Shown: positions 53,840 through 63,113, counted from the first letter of the stretch. The stretch is DNA of 64,000 nucleotides from JBMNIZ01 sp050951405 (GCA_050951405.1 JBMNIZ010000003.1:1-64000), one strand, 5' to 3'. Translations and numbers: made by a program. Notes: a model not told the origin generated them from the letters alone.

Positions 53840-54781
53840 TTACTCCCCTGGTATTAATCGGGCCAATTTCTCCACAATGGGTCCAATACCCAGCGCTTCG
53901 GACCACTCCACCGGAACGAATTCTCCATCTTTTTTCAGAAGAGGCTTGGCCACCGGCTGAGGGTTATGAATGAAATCCAGTCCCAGCCTTCCCTTCAGGC
54001 AGAGAGGGCGGCCCGCTGCAGCTCCTTTGGCGGCTATGCCCACAAAGGTCCCGTCCTTTTTTCGGTAAAGATAGAATTGGCAGCCTGCCTCACAGAAGGT
54101 GCAGGTGATCTCTTCCCGCTTCATCTCAAAACGGCGTCCTTTGCCGGAAAACTCCTTGGGCATTAACGCCCCCACCGGACATACAGCAACGCAATTGTGA
54201 CAATAGACGCATTCCGATTCCCCTAAAGGCAAATCAAAAGCCGTGGTGATCTTGGTTTGAAATCCTCTGTTGGCAAAATCAAGCACATTGGCCCCTTTGA
54301 TTTCCGCACAGGCCCGGACACACTTGCCACAAAGAATGCATTTATTGTTATCTCTGATAATATAGGGATTGGAATCATCTATGGGATAAGAATGCCTTTC
54401 TCCTGAAAAACTAGGCCCGGTCACCCCATACTGATACGCATAGTCCTGCAATTTGCATTCACCGCTCTTCTCGCAGGTCAAACAGTCCAGAGGATGATTG
54501 GCCAGGAGCAGTTCCAAGATGGTCCTCCTTGCTTCCAACACTTCCGGCGACCGTGTTTCCACCCGCATCCCTTCAGCGGCTTTGGTCACGCAGGAAGCAG
54601 GCAAATTGCGCATCCCCTCAATTTTCACCACACACAAACGACAGGCGCCGGCACTGGAGAGACAGGGTTCATGACAGAGAGTGGGTATCTCAATCCCCGC
54701 TTCCCAAGCCGCTTCCAGCACTGTCAGACCGGCATCTACCCGCATTTCCAGCCCATCGATGGTCATCTTGATTTTAGTCAT
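53840..54781 (-). CDS. NADH dehydrogenase-like iron-sulfur subunit, truncated FdhA paralogue
   Basis: 313 aa. The first ~215 residues match the N-terminus of the adjacent FdhA: [2Fe-2S] (Cys36, 47, 50, 64), His-Cys cluster (HPLDCLTCEKSGEC) and two [4Fe-4S] sites (CILCGKCVRAC; CVYCHNCVAVC). Then comes the molybdopterin Fe4S4-type segment CTFCEAGCQFYLYRKK and the KPLLKKDGEFVPVEWSEALG stretch, where FdhA would enter its catalytic domain; here the chain stops about 20 residues later. It is probably an electron-transfer subunit between NuoF-like and FdhA proteins, derived from a duplicated fdhA. No frame damage is evident. Confidence 0.9.
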   Translation of the reverse strand: MTKIKMTIDGLEMRVDAGLTVLEAAWEAGIEIPTLCHEPCLSSAGACRLCVVKIEGMRNLPASCVTKAAEGMRVETRSPEVLEARRTILELLLANHPLDCLTCEKSGECKLQDYAYQYGVTGPSFSGERHSYPIDDSNPYIIRDNNKCILCGKCVRACAEIKGANVLDFANRGFQTKITTAFDLPLGESECVYCHNCVAVCPVGALMPKEFSGKGRRFEMKREEITCTFCEAGCQFYLYRKKDGTFVGIAAKGAAAGRPLCLKGRLGLDFIHNPQPVAKPLLKKDGEFVPVEWSEALGIGPIVEKLARLIPGE

Positions 54782-54801
54782 GGAAAGAAATCCTCCTCCT
54801 G

Positions 54802-56574
54802 CTAACCTTTATACACAGCGCCGAAACGGCAAACCTCCAAGCAAGTGCCGCATTTGGTGCATTTTTCCACATCGATCACATGGACTTCTTTCGCCTTGCC
54901 GACAATTGCATCCACCGGACATTTACGGGCGCACCGGGTACAACCGTTGCACTTGTCCGGATCAATGCGGAAAGTGATCAGCTCCTTGCACACTCCGGCC
55001 GGACATTTTTTCTCCAAAATATGGGCTTCGTATTCATGGCGAAAGTATTTTAAAGTGGTCATCACCGGATTGGAAGCAGTTTGCCCTAAACCGCAGAGGG
55101 CAGTAGCCTTGATAATCCGACCCAACCTTTCCAACTTCTCCAGATCCTCCATGACCCCTTTTCCCTCGGTAATGCGAATTAAAATTTCCAACATCCGTTT
55201 GGTACCCTCCCGGCAGGGAGTACACTTACCACAGGATTCCGACTGGGTAAAGTTTAAGAAAAAACGGGCCACATCCACCATACAAGTATCCTGGTCCATG
55301 ACCACCAAGCCGCCGGAACCCATCATCGCTCCGGCCTGCACCAAGGAATCATAATCAATGGGCAGATCTAAATGTTCTACGGTCAGGCAGCCTCCGGAGG
55401 GCCCTCCGATTTGCACCGCTTTGAATTCTCTATCATTTTGGATCCCACCGCCGATCTCAAAAATCACTTCCCGCATGGTAATCCCCATGGGCACTTCCAC
55501 CAGCCCGGTATTCTTCACTTTGCCGGTTAAGGCAAACACCTTGGTCCCTTTACTTTTCTCAGTGCCGATGGAACTATACCAACGGGCCCCATTGCGAATG
55601 ATATTGGGAATATTGGCATAAGTTTCCACATTATTAATATTGGTAGGTTTTCCCCAGAGGCCCTTTTCAGCCGGGAAGGGAGGACGCACTCTGGGCATAC
55701 CTCTGTTTCCTTCAATGGACATGAGCAGGGCCGTTTCTTCACCGCAAACGAAAGCTCCTGCCCCTTCTTTGATATGGAGCTGGAAATTAAAACCGGAGTC
55801 CAGGATATTTTCTCCCAGATAACCTTTTTCCCGGGCCTGGCGGATGGCAATCCGCAGCCTTTCCGTAGCCAGAGGATACTCAGCTCTCACATAAATGTAC
55901 CCTTCATCGGCCCCGACGGCGTAGGCGGCGATTAACATCCCCTCCAGCAGGGCATGCGGGTCTCCCTCCAGGATACTTCGATCCATAAATGCTCCCGGAT
56001 CTCCTTCATCGGCATTGCAGACCACATATTTTTTATCCCCTGCTGCCTTGGAAGTGAATTCCCATTTCAAACCGGTAGGAAATCCCGCTCCTCCCCTGCC
56101 TCTCAAGCCGGAATTCTTCACCTCGTTAATCACGTCTTCTCGGCTCATGGACAGGGCAATTTTCAAGGCCTGATATCCTTCATTGGCAATATATTCATCA
56201 ATGCTCTCCGGATTGATATGACCACAATTTCTGAGCACTATTCTTTGCTGTTTTTTGTAAAAAGGAATATCAGAATAATAAAAGGCCGGCTTTTCCGATG
56301 CAGGATCTTGATAAAGCAGTCTTGCTACTACTTCACCATTTTTTAAATGCCTCTCCACTATTTCCCCCACATCATCCGTTTCAACACGGCAATAAAAAAT
56401 GCCTTCCGGCTCAATAATCACAATGGGCTCCTGTTCGCTAAAACCATGAGATCCGGTTTTGACTATTTCCGTAACTTTTGCCAGATCATGTTTAGTTAAT
56501 TCCTCGGCAAAACGGGCAATCAATCGGTCCGCATCAGAAGCAACAGCGCCCGTGCAGATCAATACTCTTTTCAC
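54802..56574 (-). CDS. NuoF-like NADH-binding subunit
   Basis: 590-aa flavin/NADH subunit of soluble hydrogenase or formate dehydrogenase complexes (HndC/HylB type). FMN/NADH site: GLRGRGGAGFPTGLKW, NADEGDPGAFMDRS and GAGAFVCGEETALL; the [4Fe-4S] motif is SCGKCTPCREGT; the C-terminus has two ferredoxin motifs (CNGCTRCARKCP; CTKCGTCLEVC). The N-terminal ~100-residue thioredoxin-like domain is kept, but its [2Fe-2S] ligands are mostly lost: the usual second Cys is absent in ICTGAVASDAD, and TGSHGFSEQEP has Ser where Cys is expected twice. It lies between nuoE-like and the FeS subunit. Confidence 0.95.
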   Translation of the reverse strand: MKRVLICTGAVASDADRLIARFAEELTKHDLAKVTEIVKTGSHGFSEQEPIVIIEPEGIFYCRVETDDVGEIVERHLKNGEVVARLLYQDPASEKPAFYYSDIPFYKKQQRIVLRNCGHINPESIDEYIANEGYQALKIALSMSREDVINEVKNSGLRGRGGAGFPTGLKWEFTSKAAGDKKYVVCNADEGDPGAFMDRSILEGDPHALLEGMLIAAYAVGADEGYIYVRAEYPLATERLRIAIRQAREKGYLGENILDSGFNFQLHIKEGAGAFVCGEETALLMSIEGNRGMPRVRPPFPAEKGLWGKPTNINNVETYANIPNIIRNGARWYSSIGTEKSKGTKVFALTGKVKNTGLVEVPMGITMREVIFEIGGGIQNDREFKAVQIGGPSGGCLTVEHLDLPIDYDSLVQAGAMMGSGGLVVMDQDTCMVDVARFFLNFTQSESCGKCTPCREGTKRMLEILIRITEGKGVMEDLEKLERLGRIIKATALCGLGQTASNPVMTTLKYFRHEYEAHILEKKCPAGVCKELITFRIDPDKCNGCTRCARKCPVDAIVGKAKEVHVIDVEKCTKCGTCLEVCRFGAVYKG

Positions 56575-56585
56575 CTGACCACCTC

Positions 56586-57128
56586 CTATTGATACTGGGC
56601 TAAAATCTTGGCGATAGATTCTTTTTTCAAGCGTCCAAAAGTATCTTTATTAACCGTGATCACCGGCCCCAAAGCACAGGCGCCAATACAGGCCACAGAT
56701 TCTACGGTGAAACTCAGGTCTTCCGTGGTGGTCTGGACATCACCCAGCTTTAGCACATCTCGAATCTCCTGGTGAATCTGAGCCCCGCCCCTGACGTGAC
56801 AGGCTGTTCCCAGACAAACCCTGACAATATTGCGCCCTCTGGGTTCCAAATGAAATTGAGAGTAAAAAGTAACTACCCCGTAAACTTTGCTTAAAGGCAA
56901 GCTGAGCTCTTTGGCAACAGTTTCCAAAGCATGTTTTGGCAAGTAACCGTAAATATCCTGAGCAGCCTGCAAGACAGGAATCAAGGCCCCTGCCTGTCCC
57001 CGGTATTCCTGCAACACTTGTTGGAGTTGGCGGTCCTGTTGGCCAGTCTCTCCCTGGCTACCGTTACAGCAACATTGTTTCACTGTTTTCTCCCCTCTCC
57101 GAACTTCTCCGTCCATCATAATCGCCAT
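56586..57128 (-). CDS. NuoE-like [2Fe-2S] subunit
   Basis: 180 aa. Thioredoxin-like ferredoxin of the NuoE family with cluster ligands CLGTACHVRGG and CIGACALGP, after an N-terminal helical bundle (LIPVLQAAQDIYGYLPKHAL). A Cys-rich QCCCNGSQ precedes it. First gene of nuoE-nuoF-FeS-fdhA. The start may be ATG 57128 or one of the next in-frame Met codons; no clear promoter is seen. Confidence 0.93.
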   Translation of the reverse strand: MAIMMDGEVRRGEKTVKQCCCNGSQGETGQQDRQLQQVLQEYRGQAGALIPVLQAAQDIYGYLPKHALETVAKELSLPLSKVYGVVTFYSQFHLEPRGRNIVRVCLGTACHVRGGAQIHQEIRDVLKLGDVQTTTEDLSFTVESVACIGACALGPVITVNKDTFGRLKKESIAKILAQYQ

Positions 57129-57436
57129 AAAAATAAAGTACCACTTTAATTTTATTTAGACAAAAAAGTTCAGTTTCCTGCCGGAGGGTCTGGTAATAAT
57201 TAAAGGCTGAAGAAATTAACTTAAGGCCGAAAGAAGCTATTTGCCAGTATCCAGAAAAATATCCACAGGCTCATCGCCTGTGGACAGATCCTTCCTGGGA
57301 GATATCCACAATATGCACAAGAGAGAAAGGCTTTTCGCCAAAAAAGTTTTCCACACCCGCCGGTCCTTGTTTTTACGGTTATTAACACCTTTATCCACAT
57401 TATCCACAAAAAAACCTTCCACAAGGAGCTTGCATT
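57129..57436. other. Non-coding gap with a cluster of DnaA-box-like sites
   Basis: No gene is seen in these 308 bp. TTATCCACA occurs twice in direct tandem (57391-57399, 57400-57408); TTTTCCACA at 57347-57355 also fits the TTWTNCACA consensus; ATATCCACA (57259-57267, 57302-57310) and ATATGCACA (57311-57319) differ by one base. All point the same way. TCCACAGGC/GCCTGTGGA forms a 9-bp hairpin at 57262-57284. The spacing suggests DnaA binding, but no dnaA, dnaN or AT-rich unwinding region is nearby. Confidence 0.55.
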
Positions 57437-58462
57437 TCACTCCCAGGCCTCCTCCAGCGGCAAAGAAGGCACCGCATTCAAGTCCAGCCCCTTGTGTTTC
57501 CCTGCCAAGTGCAGGTAATAGGCGGCACAGCCAATCATGGCCGCATTGTCGGTACAATAGTGGGGACGCGGCCAGCTCAGTTCCAAATCCTTGCCCCGGC
57601 AGGCAAAAGCCTCCCGCAATCGCCTATTGGCCGCCACGCCGCCTGCCAGGAGAACAGTTTTTACTCCTAAAGCCTGAGCGGCCTTAATTGTTTTCGTCAC
57701 CAGCACATCCACAACTGCTTCTTGGAAACTGGCCGCCACATCCGGCACTGAGATGGATATTCCCTTTTGGCGGGCATTGTGCACATAATTGATGACAGAA
57801 GATTTTAAACCGCTAAAACTGAAATCCAGACTGTCTTCTGCCAACCAAGCCCGCGGAAAATCTATGGCTTCTTTATCGCCGGAAAGGGCGGCTTTTTCCA
57901 GAGCAGGGCCGCCGGGATATCCCAATCCCAGAACCCTGGCAATTTTATCATAAGCTTCCCCGGCTGCATCATCCCGCGTCGCTCCCAGGATCTCCAATTC
58001 CCCGTGGGATTTCCAATGAATCAGGCTGGTATGTCCTCCCGATACTACCAAACAGACTGCCGGCAATTTTAGATCCGGCTTTTCCAACAAGTTGGCATAG
58101 ATATGCCCCAGAAGGTGATGCACACCGATCAAAGGAATCTTCAAAGCATAGGCCATGGCTTTCGCCTGGGCCACACCAACCAGAAGGGCTCCCACCAAGC
58201 CGGGACCATAAGTCACTGCCACGGCATCTAACTCTTCCAGGGCCACCTCCGCCTGATCCAGGGCCTGCTGGAGAACAGGAATAATATTCTCCATGTGTTT
58301 TCTGGAAGCAATCTCCGGCACCACCCCCCCAAAACGCTGGTGAACGGAAATTTGGGAAGCAATGATATTGGACAATACTTGTCGGCCATTGGCCACCACT
58401 GCCGCCGCAGTTTCATCACAGCTGGTTTCGATGGATAGAATCAAAAACTCTTTTTTGCCCAA
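57437..58462 (-). CDS. tsaD: tRNA threonylcarbamoyladenosine transferase TsaD
   Basis: 341 aa. Transfers the threonylcarbamoyl group to A37 of ANN-decoding tRNAs. Metal ligands are in ASRKHMENIIPV and VHHLLGHIYANLL; ATP-binding blocks are SIETSCDETAAAV, LVVSGGHTSL and LLAGGVAANRRLREAF. Complete. The partners tsaE and tsaB lie 3.3 kb away beyond the kinase gene. Confidence 0.97.
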   Translation of the reverse strand: MGKKEFLILSIETSCDETAAAVVANGRQVLSNIIASQISVHQRFGGVVPEIASRKHMENIIPVLQQALDQAEVALEELDAVAVTYGPGLVGALLVGVAQAKAMAYALKIPLIGVHHLLGHIYANLLEKPDLKLPAVCLVVSGGHTSLIHWKSHGELEILGATRDDAAGEAYDKIARVLGLGYPGGPALEKAALSGDKEAIDFPRAWLAEDSLDFSFSGLKSSVINYVHNARQKGISISVPDVAASFQEAVVDVLVTKTIKAAQALGVKTVLLAGGVAANRRLREAFACRGKDLELSWPRPHYCTDNAAMIGCAAYYLHLAGKHKGLDLNAVPSLPLEEAWE

Positions 58463-58601
58463 TCATGTCAACTCCTAGCGCAATTAATTCAACTGGGTTG
58501 GACTTGCAGGATCAGCCACAATTCCTAATAGCTGGCAGGAAAAAAAACATCAGTGTCAAAATTAGTAAGGGCTGAAAACATGATATGTGGAGGTATTTTT
58601 C

Positions 58602-60620
58602 TTGAAATCCATGCTTTCTTTTAAACCCACTTGGCCTTTTCTTTGGATCATCCTGGTCCTTTCCATGTTATTATTAATCTGCGGCAGCAGCATCAACAAT
58701 CCTTTGGCCAAGTACTCCTTGGCCAAATTTCTGGCTCTCAATCTGGCTTTAATCGTCTTTACTCTGCTGGTCGCCAATACCAGTTTGAAAAGCAATCTGG
58801 TTTTAATGCTCATCGCCCTTGCTTTTACGGCTTTTAACTTTGCGCAAATCCTGGAGCCCATCTCCTTCTGGGTTCTCTTTCTACCCCACATATCTTTCGT
58901 CACCAGCACCACCTGGATAGCCGCCAGGACTTGCCTGGCCTGGGCGGTCTTTTGCGGTCTGTATTACGACCGCCTTTTGGAAGAAGAGTATTTTGCCAGC
59001 CCCCAACTCCTGCGCAGATACATTTTTGCTTTCCTGCTCCTTCCCATCATTCTTTCCTTAGTCGCCAGCCGAGGCGCATTTCAGCCCATCCAGGTAGGTA
59101 TCACCCGCCCTTTAGAAATCATTCCCATGTTGGTGGAATATATTTTTGTACTGTTCACCGTCAGCATTTGTTTTGAAGCTTTCAGTGCTTATCGAAACTT
59201 CCAGTTCTGCATCGGTTATTTGGAAAAACAGGATTTCATCATTGATAATTTGGGGCTGGGTCTTTTGGCGGTGGACCAGCAAAACCGGATCATCTCCCTG
59301 AATCAATACTTAGCCAAAAGGCTGGAAATTAACCCGGCTGAGGTCCGGCACCGAGATATCAGTCAGCTGTCCGGAGGCGCTCTCAAAGAGCTATTGGGTA
59401 AAGCAAACCCCTCCTCCAATCCCTCCTGGAGCGGAAAAGTCTCCTTAACCGTTCCCTCCGGCAAAACAATAGAATTCCAGATGCAGACCCGCCTTATTTC
59501 CGGCCCCTCTAAGGAAAAAAGCGGAGCAATTATGATCTTTCGCGATCTGGCTGATGTCAGGCAGCAGGAGATGGGGCAGATCAGCCTTCGCCTGGTCACT
59601 GAATCTTTCCTTTCCGGTATCATTCTGGTGGACAGCCAGGAAAAGGTCTTTCTTATTAATCGGGCAGCAAAAAAACTTTTAAATGTCCAGGAAAGCCCGG
59701 AAATGTCCCTGGCCGATAATGAAGATAACGCCGGCAACCCTATTTTCCGGAATCTGATCAGCCATTTAAGAGAATCCCTTTTCCAAGGGAAATCTCATAC
59801 CCTGAAAGAGATTGAAATTGAGAATACTGATCCAAAAAAGACTTTGGCTTTTGAATCATATCCTTTACGCAGTTCCAGCGGAGAAATTCTGGGGGCGGCC
59901 TGCCTTTTCCGGGATGTAACCCAAGAACGCCTTTACGAAAAGTACCTGGAAAAAGCAGAGCAAATGTTGGCCTTGGGGGAAATTGCTGCCGGAGTGGCCC
60001 ACGAAATCCGCAACCCATTAACCTCAGTGAGAGGCTTCTTGCAACTGGTGAAAAATAAAAATCCCGACAATCCGGAAATAGCTGAGTATATGGACATCGC
60101 CATGGAGGAAATTGATCGGGCCAACGATATCATCACGGAATTTCTTAAGTTCGCCAGGCCGCAAAAACCGCGTCTGAGCCAGGAAAACATTAACACGATT
60201 ATTGCTGAAGTGATCAAAATTATTATCCCAGGCTTTCATTACAAGAATATTCAAGTCAAGCATATCAAAGAGGACGTGCCCCTTTTGACCTTGGACCGGG
60301 ACCAATGGAAGCAGGTATTCATCAACCTTTTTCAAAACTCCTTACAAGCCCTCCGTGCCGGAGGATCCCTCTTCGTCCAGACCTCTTTTGACCCAGGCAG
60401 CCAAAAAGCCCGGATTATCATTGCCGATACCGGCTGCGGAATGTCCCGGGAAGTTCTGGATAAAGTATTTACTCCCTTTTATACCACCAAAGAAACAGGC
60501 ACAGGACTGGGTTTGAGTATTGTGTACCGGATTGTGAAAAACCATGGAGGCGATATCGAAATTGAAAGCGAACCTGGAAAAGGTACAACTTTTACCATCA
60601 GCCTACCCCTCACCGGTTAA
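58602..60620 (+). CDS. PAS-domain membrane histidine kinase, sporulation-kinase-like
   Basis: About 672 aa. The first ~205 residues are a membrane domain of six to seven helices (FLWIILVLSMLLLICGSS onward), then two PAS domains (about 215-330 and 335-450), HisKA with the phospho-acceptor in GVAHEIRNPLTSVRGFLQLV, and an HATPase_c domain (NLFQNSLQALRAGG, IADTGCGM, TGTGLGLSIVYRI). The layout is that of NtrB/KinB-like kinases without a fused receiver, as in the sporulation phosphorelay. The start TTG 58602 has GTGGAGG eight bases upstream; GTG 58587 and ATG 58611 are alternatives. The cognate regulator may be the Spo0F-like protein at 63137-63518. Confidence 0.9.
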   Translation: MKSMLSFKPTWPFLWIILVLSMLLLICGSSINNPLAKYSLAKFLALNLALIVFTLLVANTSLKSNLVLMLIALAFTAFNFAQILEPISFWVLFLPHISFVTSTTWIAARTCLAWAVFCGLYYDRLLEEEYFASPQLLRRYIFAFLLLPIILSLVASRGAFQPIQVGITRPLEIIPMLVEYIFVLFTVSICFEAFSAYRNFQFCIGYLEKQDFIIDNLGLGLLAVDQQNRIISLNQYLAKRLEINPAEVRHRDISQLSGGALKELLGKANPSSNPSWSGKVSLTVPSGKTIEFQMQTRLISGPSKEKSGAIMIFRDLADVRQQEMGQISLRLVTESFLSGIILVDSQEKVFLINRAAKKLLNVQESPEMSLADNEDNAGNPIFRNLISHLRESLFQGKSHTLKEIEIENTDPKKTLAFESYPLRSSSGEILGAACLFRDVTQERLYEKYLEKAEQMLALGEIAAGVAHEIRNPLTSVRGFLQLVKNKNPDNPEIAEYMDIAMEEIDRANDIITEFLKFARPQKPRLSQENINTIIAEVIKIIIPGFHYKNIQVKHIKEDVPLLTLDRDQWKQVFINLFQNSLQALRAGGSLFVQTSFDPGSQKARIIIADTGCGMSREVLDKVFTPFYTTKETGTGLGLSIVYRIVKNHGGDIEIESEPGKGTTFTISLPLTG

Positions 60621-60643
60621 TTCCTCTCCAGGTAAATTCTTCA

Positions 60644-61141
60644 CTATTTCCGCCTCTCATTCACATCATAAAGATGCTTCCACATGATAATGGCATCTTC
60701 CCGGGTATCGCTGTAGTAACCCTTGCGAATTCCTGCAGCCACAAAACCCAATTGCCGGTACAGTTTTTGAGCCACTTTATTGGAGGGCCGCACTTCCAGA
60801 GTGATCTTTTCCGCTCCTAGACACACCGCCTGGCGCATGATTTCCATTAATAATAACTTGCCCAACTTGCGACCGCGAAAATGAGGGTGGATGGCAATGT
60901 TGGTCACATGGGCTTCATCCAGAATAATCCACATCCCCGCATAACCCACCACCCGGCCCTCTTTCAGGCAAACATAGTAATAAGCAAACTGATTGTCAAA
61001 TAGTTCTCCCAAAAAGGCGCTGCGAGACCAAGGAGTGGGAAAAGAAACTTTCTCAATGGCCAAGACCTCATCCAAGTGACTTTCTCCCATGGGAACTATC
61101 CGATAAAGATCCTTTTCCAATTCTATCGATGCCGCTGCCAT
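60644..61141 (-). CDS. rimI: Ribosomal-protein-alanine N-acetyltransferase RimI
   Basis: 165-aa GNAT acetyltransferase. The acetyl-CoA loop is HPHFRGRKLGKLLL; EVRPSNKVAQKLYRQLGF is the RimI signature. It overlaps tsaB by 19 bp, the standard tsaE-tsaB-rimI order of Bacillota. Confidence 0.93.
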   Translation of the reverse strand: MAAASIELEKDLYRIVPMGESHLDEVLAIEKVSFPTPWSRSAFLGELFDNQFAYYYVCLKEGRVVGYAGMWIILDEAHVTNIAIHPHFRGRKLGKLLLMEIMRQAVCLGAEKITLEVRPSNKVAQKLYRQLGFVAAGIRKGYYSDTREDAIIMWKHLYDVNERRK

Positions 61142-61824
61142 TTCAGCTCAGCCTCCGAAGGACGAATATAAAAAGGCTTTAACGTAGATAGATCCTCCGC
61201 CAACCCTTTTTTCAGGCGTTCCAACCCCAGCCAGGCCAGATTGGCCGCTCGGGGCAAGTTTTGCAAGGGAGAAGCCAGCCGTGCCCTCTCCCCCAGAGCT
61301 TCCAGGAAATACCGGCCATAGGCGTCTACTCCGTCCCCCACGAAAGTAACGGTGCCCTGCCAGCGGGAAAGCATATCCACCAGCTGTGCCGGCGCGATGG
61401 CCTGAAAATCTTCACAGCGCTTTAAAACACCCTGATCAGTGAAAGTGTAAAGGGAAACATATACCTCATTTCTTCTGGCATTTAGAACAGGGCAAATTAA
61501 ACCTGGGTTGCCCTGCAGATTCATGGCCAGGCTGTCCAGGGTGGAGACGGCGGCCACCGGTTTTTGGCAGGCAAAAGCCAGGCCCTTGACTGTTGCCATA
61601 CCTATCCGCAAGCCGGTAAATGAACCCGGTCCGGCGGAAACCACCAAGCCGTCCACATCCGCCAAATCCATTTCCGCCTCTTCCAGCATTTGAGCCAACA
61701 TGGGCATGAGGCGCTGGGAATGGGTTTTTCTTGTGTTTAAGGTCACTTCCGCTATTACTTTCTCCTCTTCCGCCAAGGCAATCCCTGCCACGGTGGTAGC
61801 ACTTTCTATTCCGAGCACTCGCAA
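61123..61824 (-). CDS. tsaB: tRNA threonylcarbamoyladenosine protein TsaB
   Basis: 233 aa, ASKHA-fold partner of TsaD. N-terminal LGIESATTVAGIALAEE; GPGSFTGLRIGMATVKGLAF is the family signature; DARR-like VLNARRNEVYVSLY follows. Overlaps tsaE by 19 bp. Confidence 0.95.
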   Translation of the reverse strand: MRVLGIESATTVAGIALAEEEKVIAEVTLNTRKTHSQRLMPMLAQMLEEAEMDLADVDGLVVSAGPGSFTGLRIGMATVKGLAFACQKPVAAVSTLDSLAMNLQGNPGLICPVLNARRNEVYVSLYTFTDQGVLKRCEDFQAIAPAQLVDMLSRWQGTVTFVGDGVDAYGRYFLEALGERARLASPLQNLPRAANLAWLGLERLKKGLAEDLSTLKPFYIRPSEAELKWQRHR

Positions 61825-62300
61825 CTTGTTTTCAACTCCTCCAGCAAGCGGCCATAAATCCCGGAACCCTGCTGGCTGATCACCAGGCGCCGCCCTTCGG
61901 CCAAATCACCGGTTCTGGTCAGATGAATTTCCAAATAATCGTCCGGAAGCCACCGGGCAATGTTCTCCGGCCATTCCACCGCCGTCACGCCCGTTCCATA
62001 AAAGTACTCTTCCAGTCCCAGCCCATCAATTTCAGAAGCCTTTTCCAGCCGGTATGCATCCACATGGTAAAGGGGCAACCGCCCCGGGTACTCGTGGATG
62101 AGAGTAAAAGTAGGACTAGTAACCGGGACCGAAATCTCCAATCCTTCCGCTAATCCCTGGATAAAAGTCGTCTTGCCGGAACCCATTTCTCCCCTGACCA
62201 GGATGACATCACCCGGCCGGACCAGTCTCCCCAGAGACTGTCCGATTCTCTTCGTGTCAGCAGGGCTGTGGGATAATGCAGTAAATACCAAATCTTTCAT
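61806..62300 (-). CDS. tsaE: tRNA threonylcarbamoyladenosine ATPase TsaE
   Basis: 164 aa from ATG 62300 (MKDLVFTALSHSPADTKRIG), which has GGGGGGAAGG; the longer frame to 62351 has no such site. P-loop GEMGSGKTTFIQGL, switch block TSPTFTLIHEYPG, Walker B-like LYHVDAYRL, and VEWPENIARWLP. It powers the TsaBDE cycle. Confidence 0.95.
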   Translation of the reverse strand: MKDLVFTALSHSPADTKRIGQSLGRLVRPGDVILVRGEMGSGKTTFIQGLAEGLEISVPVTSPTFTLIHEYPGRLPLYHVDAYRLEKASEIDGLGLEEYFYGTGVTAVEWPENIARWLPDDYLEIHLTRTGDLAEGRRLVISQQGSGIYGRLLEELKTSCECSE

Positions 62301-62347
62301 CCTTCCCCCCGGATCTCTGTGGTTATTATTACCATCGGCATCAATAA

Positions 62348-63043
62348 TCAAACCTGATGTTCTCTTGCACCATAAGCCTTGTTCACCACCAGATAAAAAT
62401 CAGCCCACCACTGTTTCTTCGCTTCCAACAGGTCATTTCCTGCCTGCCTCAAAAGATAGGCCGGATGATAAGTGGGAAGTACAGGGATGCCATTATACTC
62501 AAGCCATCGGCCCCTTTCCGCTTTAATGGACTTAAAGCCGGGCCAGAAAAACTGAGCAGCCACCCTTCCCAGGGCTAAAATAGCCCGGGGGCGGATTAGG
62601 CGAATTTCCGCCTGCAAAAAATAACTGCAGGCCTTGGTTTCCTCGAAATTTGGTGTCCTGTTATTGGCAGGCCGGCACTTTAATACGTTCGTAATATAAA
62701 TATCCTCTCTTTTTAACCCCAACTTGCCCAGCACCAAAGTCAGAAGAGCTCCTGATATCCCCGTAAAAGGAACTCCCACTCGGTCTTCATCGAAACCGGG
62801 GCCTTCCCCTACCAACATCAGAGGGCTGAGCACATAACCCGCACCGGGTACCCGTTGTTTGCTGGCCCTGGTATCCAAGCCAAAAGGGCAGCGGCGACAA
62901 GTAAGGATCTGGCGGCGAAGGGCGGACCAGTAAGCCTCCTTCTTGAGAGACAATACCGCCTGATCCACGTCTTCCGGGTTGTAACCATCTTCCACCAGGC
63001 GCCTTTTAATTTCCTCCAACATCTGGGGAAGCCATCCTGACAT
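62348..63043 (-). CDS. Type 4 uracil-DNA glycosylase (Fe-S)
   Basis: 231 aa from ATG 63043. Removes uracil from DNA. The [4Fe-4S] ligands are in CRRCPFGL and, later, LKCRPANNRTPNFEETKACSYF in two parts; active-site motif GEGPGFDEDRVGVPF; C-terminal LPTYHPAYLLR. The upstream extension to 63100 (hydrophobic MGFCFVFLIRL) is unlike the family. Function by family; the partners are unknown. Confidence 0.93.
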   Translation of the reverse strand: MSGWLPQMLEEIKRRLVEDGYNPEDVDQAVLSLKKEAYWSALRRQILTCRRCPFGLDTRASKQRVPGAGYVLSPLMLVGEGPGFDEDRVGVPFTGISGALLTLVLGKLGLKREDIYITNVLKCRPANNRTPNFEETKACSYFLQAEIRLIRPRAILALGRVAAQFFWPGFKSIKAERGRWLEYNGIPVLPTYHPAYLLRQAGNDLLEAKKQWWADFYLVVNKAYGAREHQV

Positions 63044-63092
63044 GATTACCACGACCTTTATGAAGATTAACCTGATAAGAAAGACAAAGCAA

Positions 63093-63113
63093 AAACCCAT
63101 CGATGATGGGTTT
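63093..63113 (-). terminator. Hairpin after the Spo0F-like gene
   Basis: AAACCCATC / GATGGGTTT perfect 9-bp stem with a three-base loop; on the minus strand a T-rich tract follows. It separates the regulator from the downstream glycosylase gene. Confidence 0.75.

Noticed and set aside
57259..57408. Chromosomal origin or CRISPR array
   Set aside because: No dnaA/dnaN or AT-rich unwinding region is seen, and the TATCCACA units are too short and irregular for CRISPR repeats.
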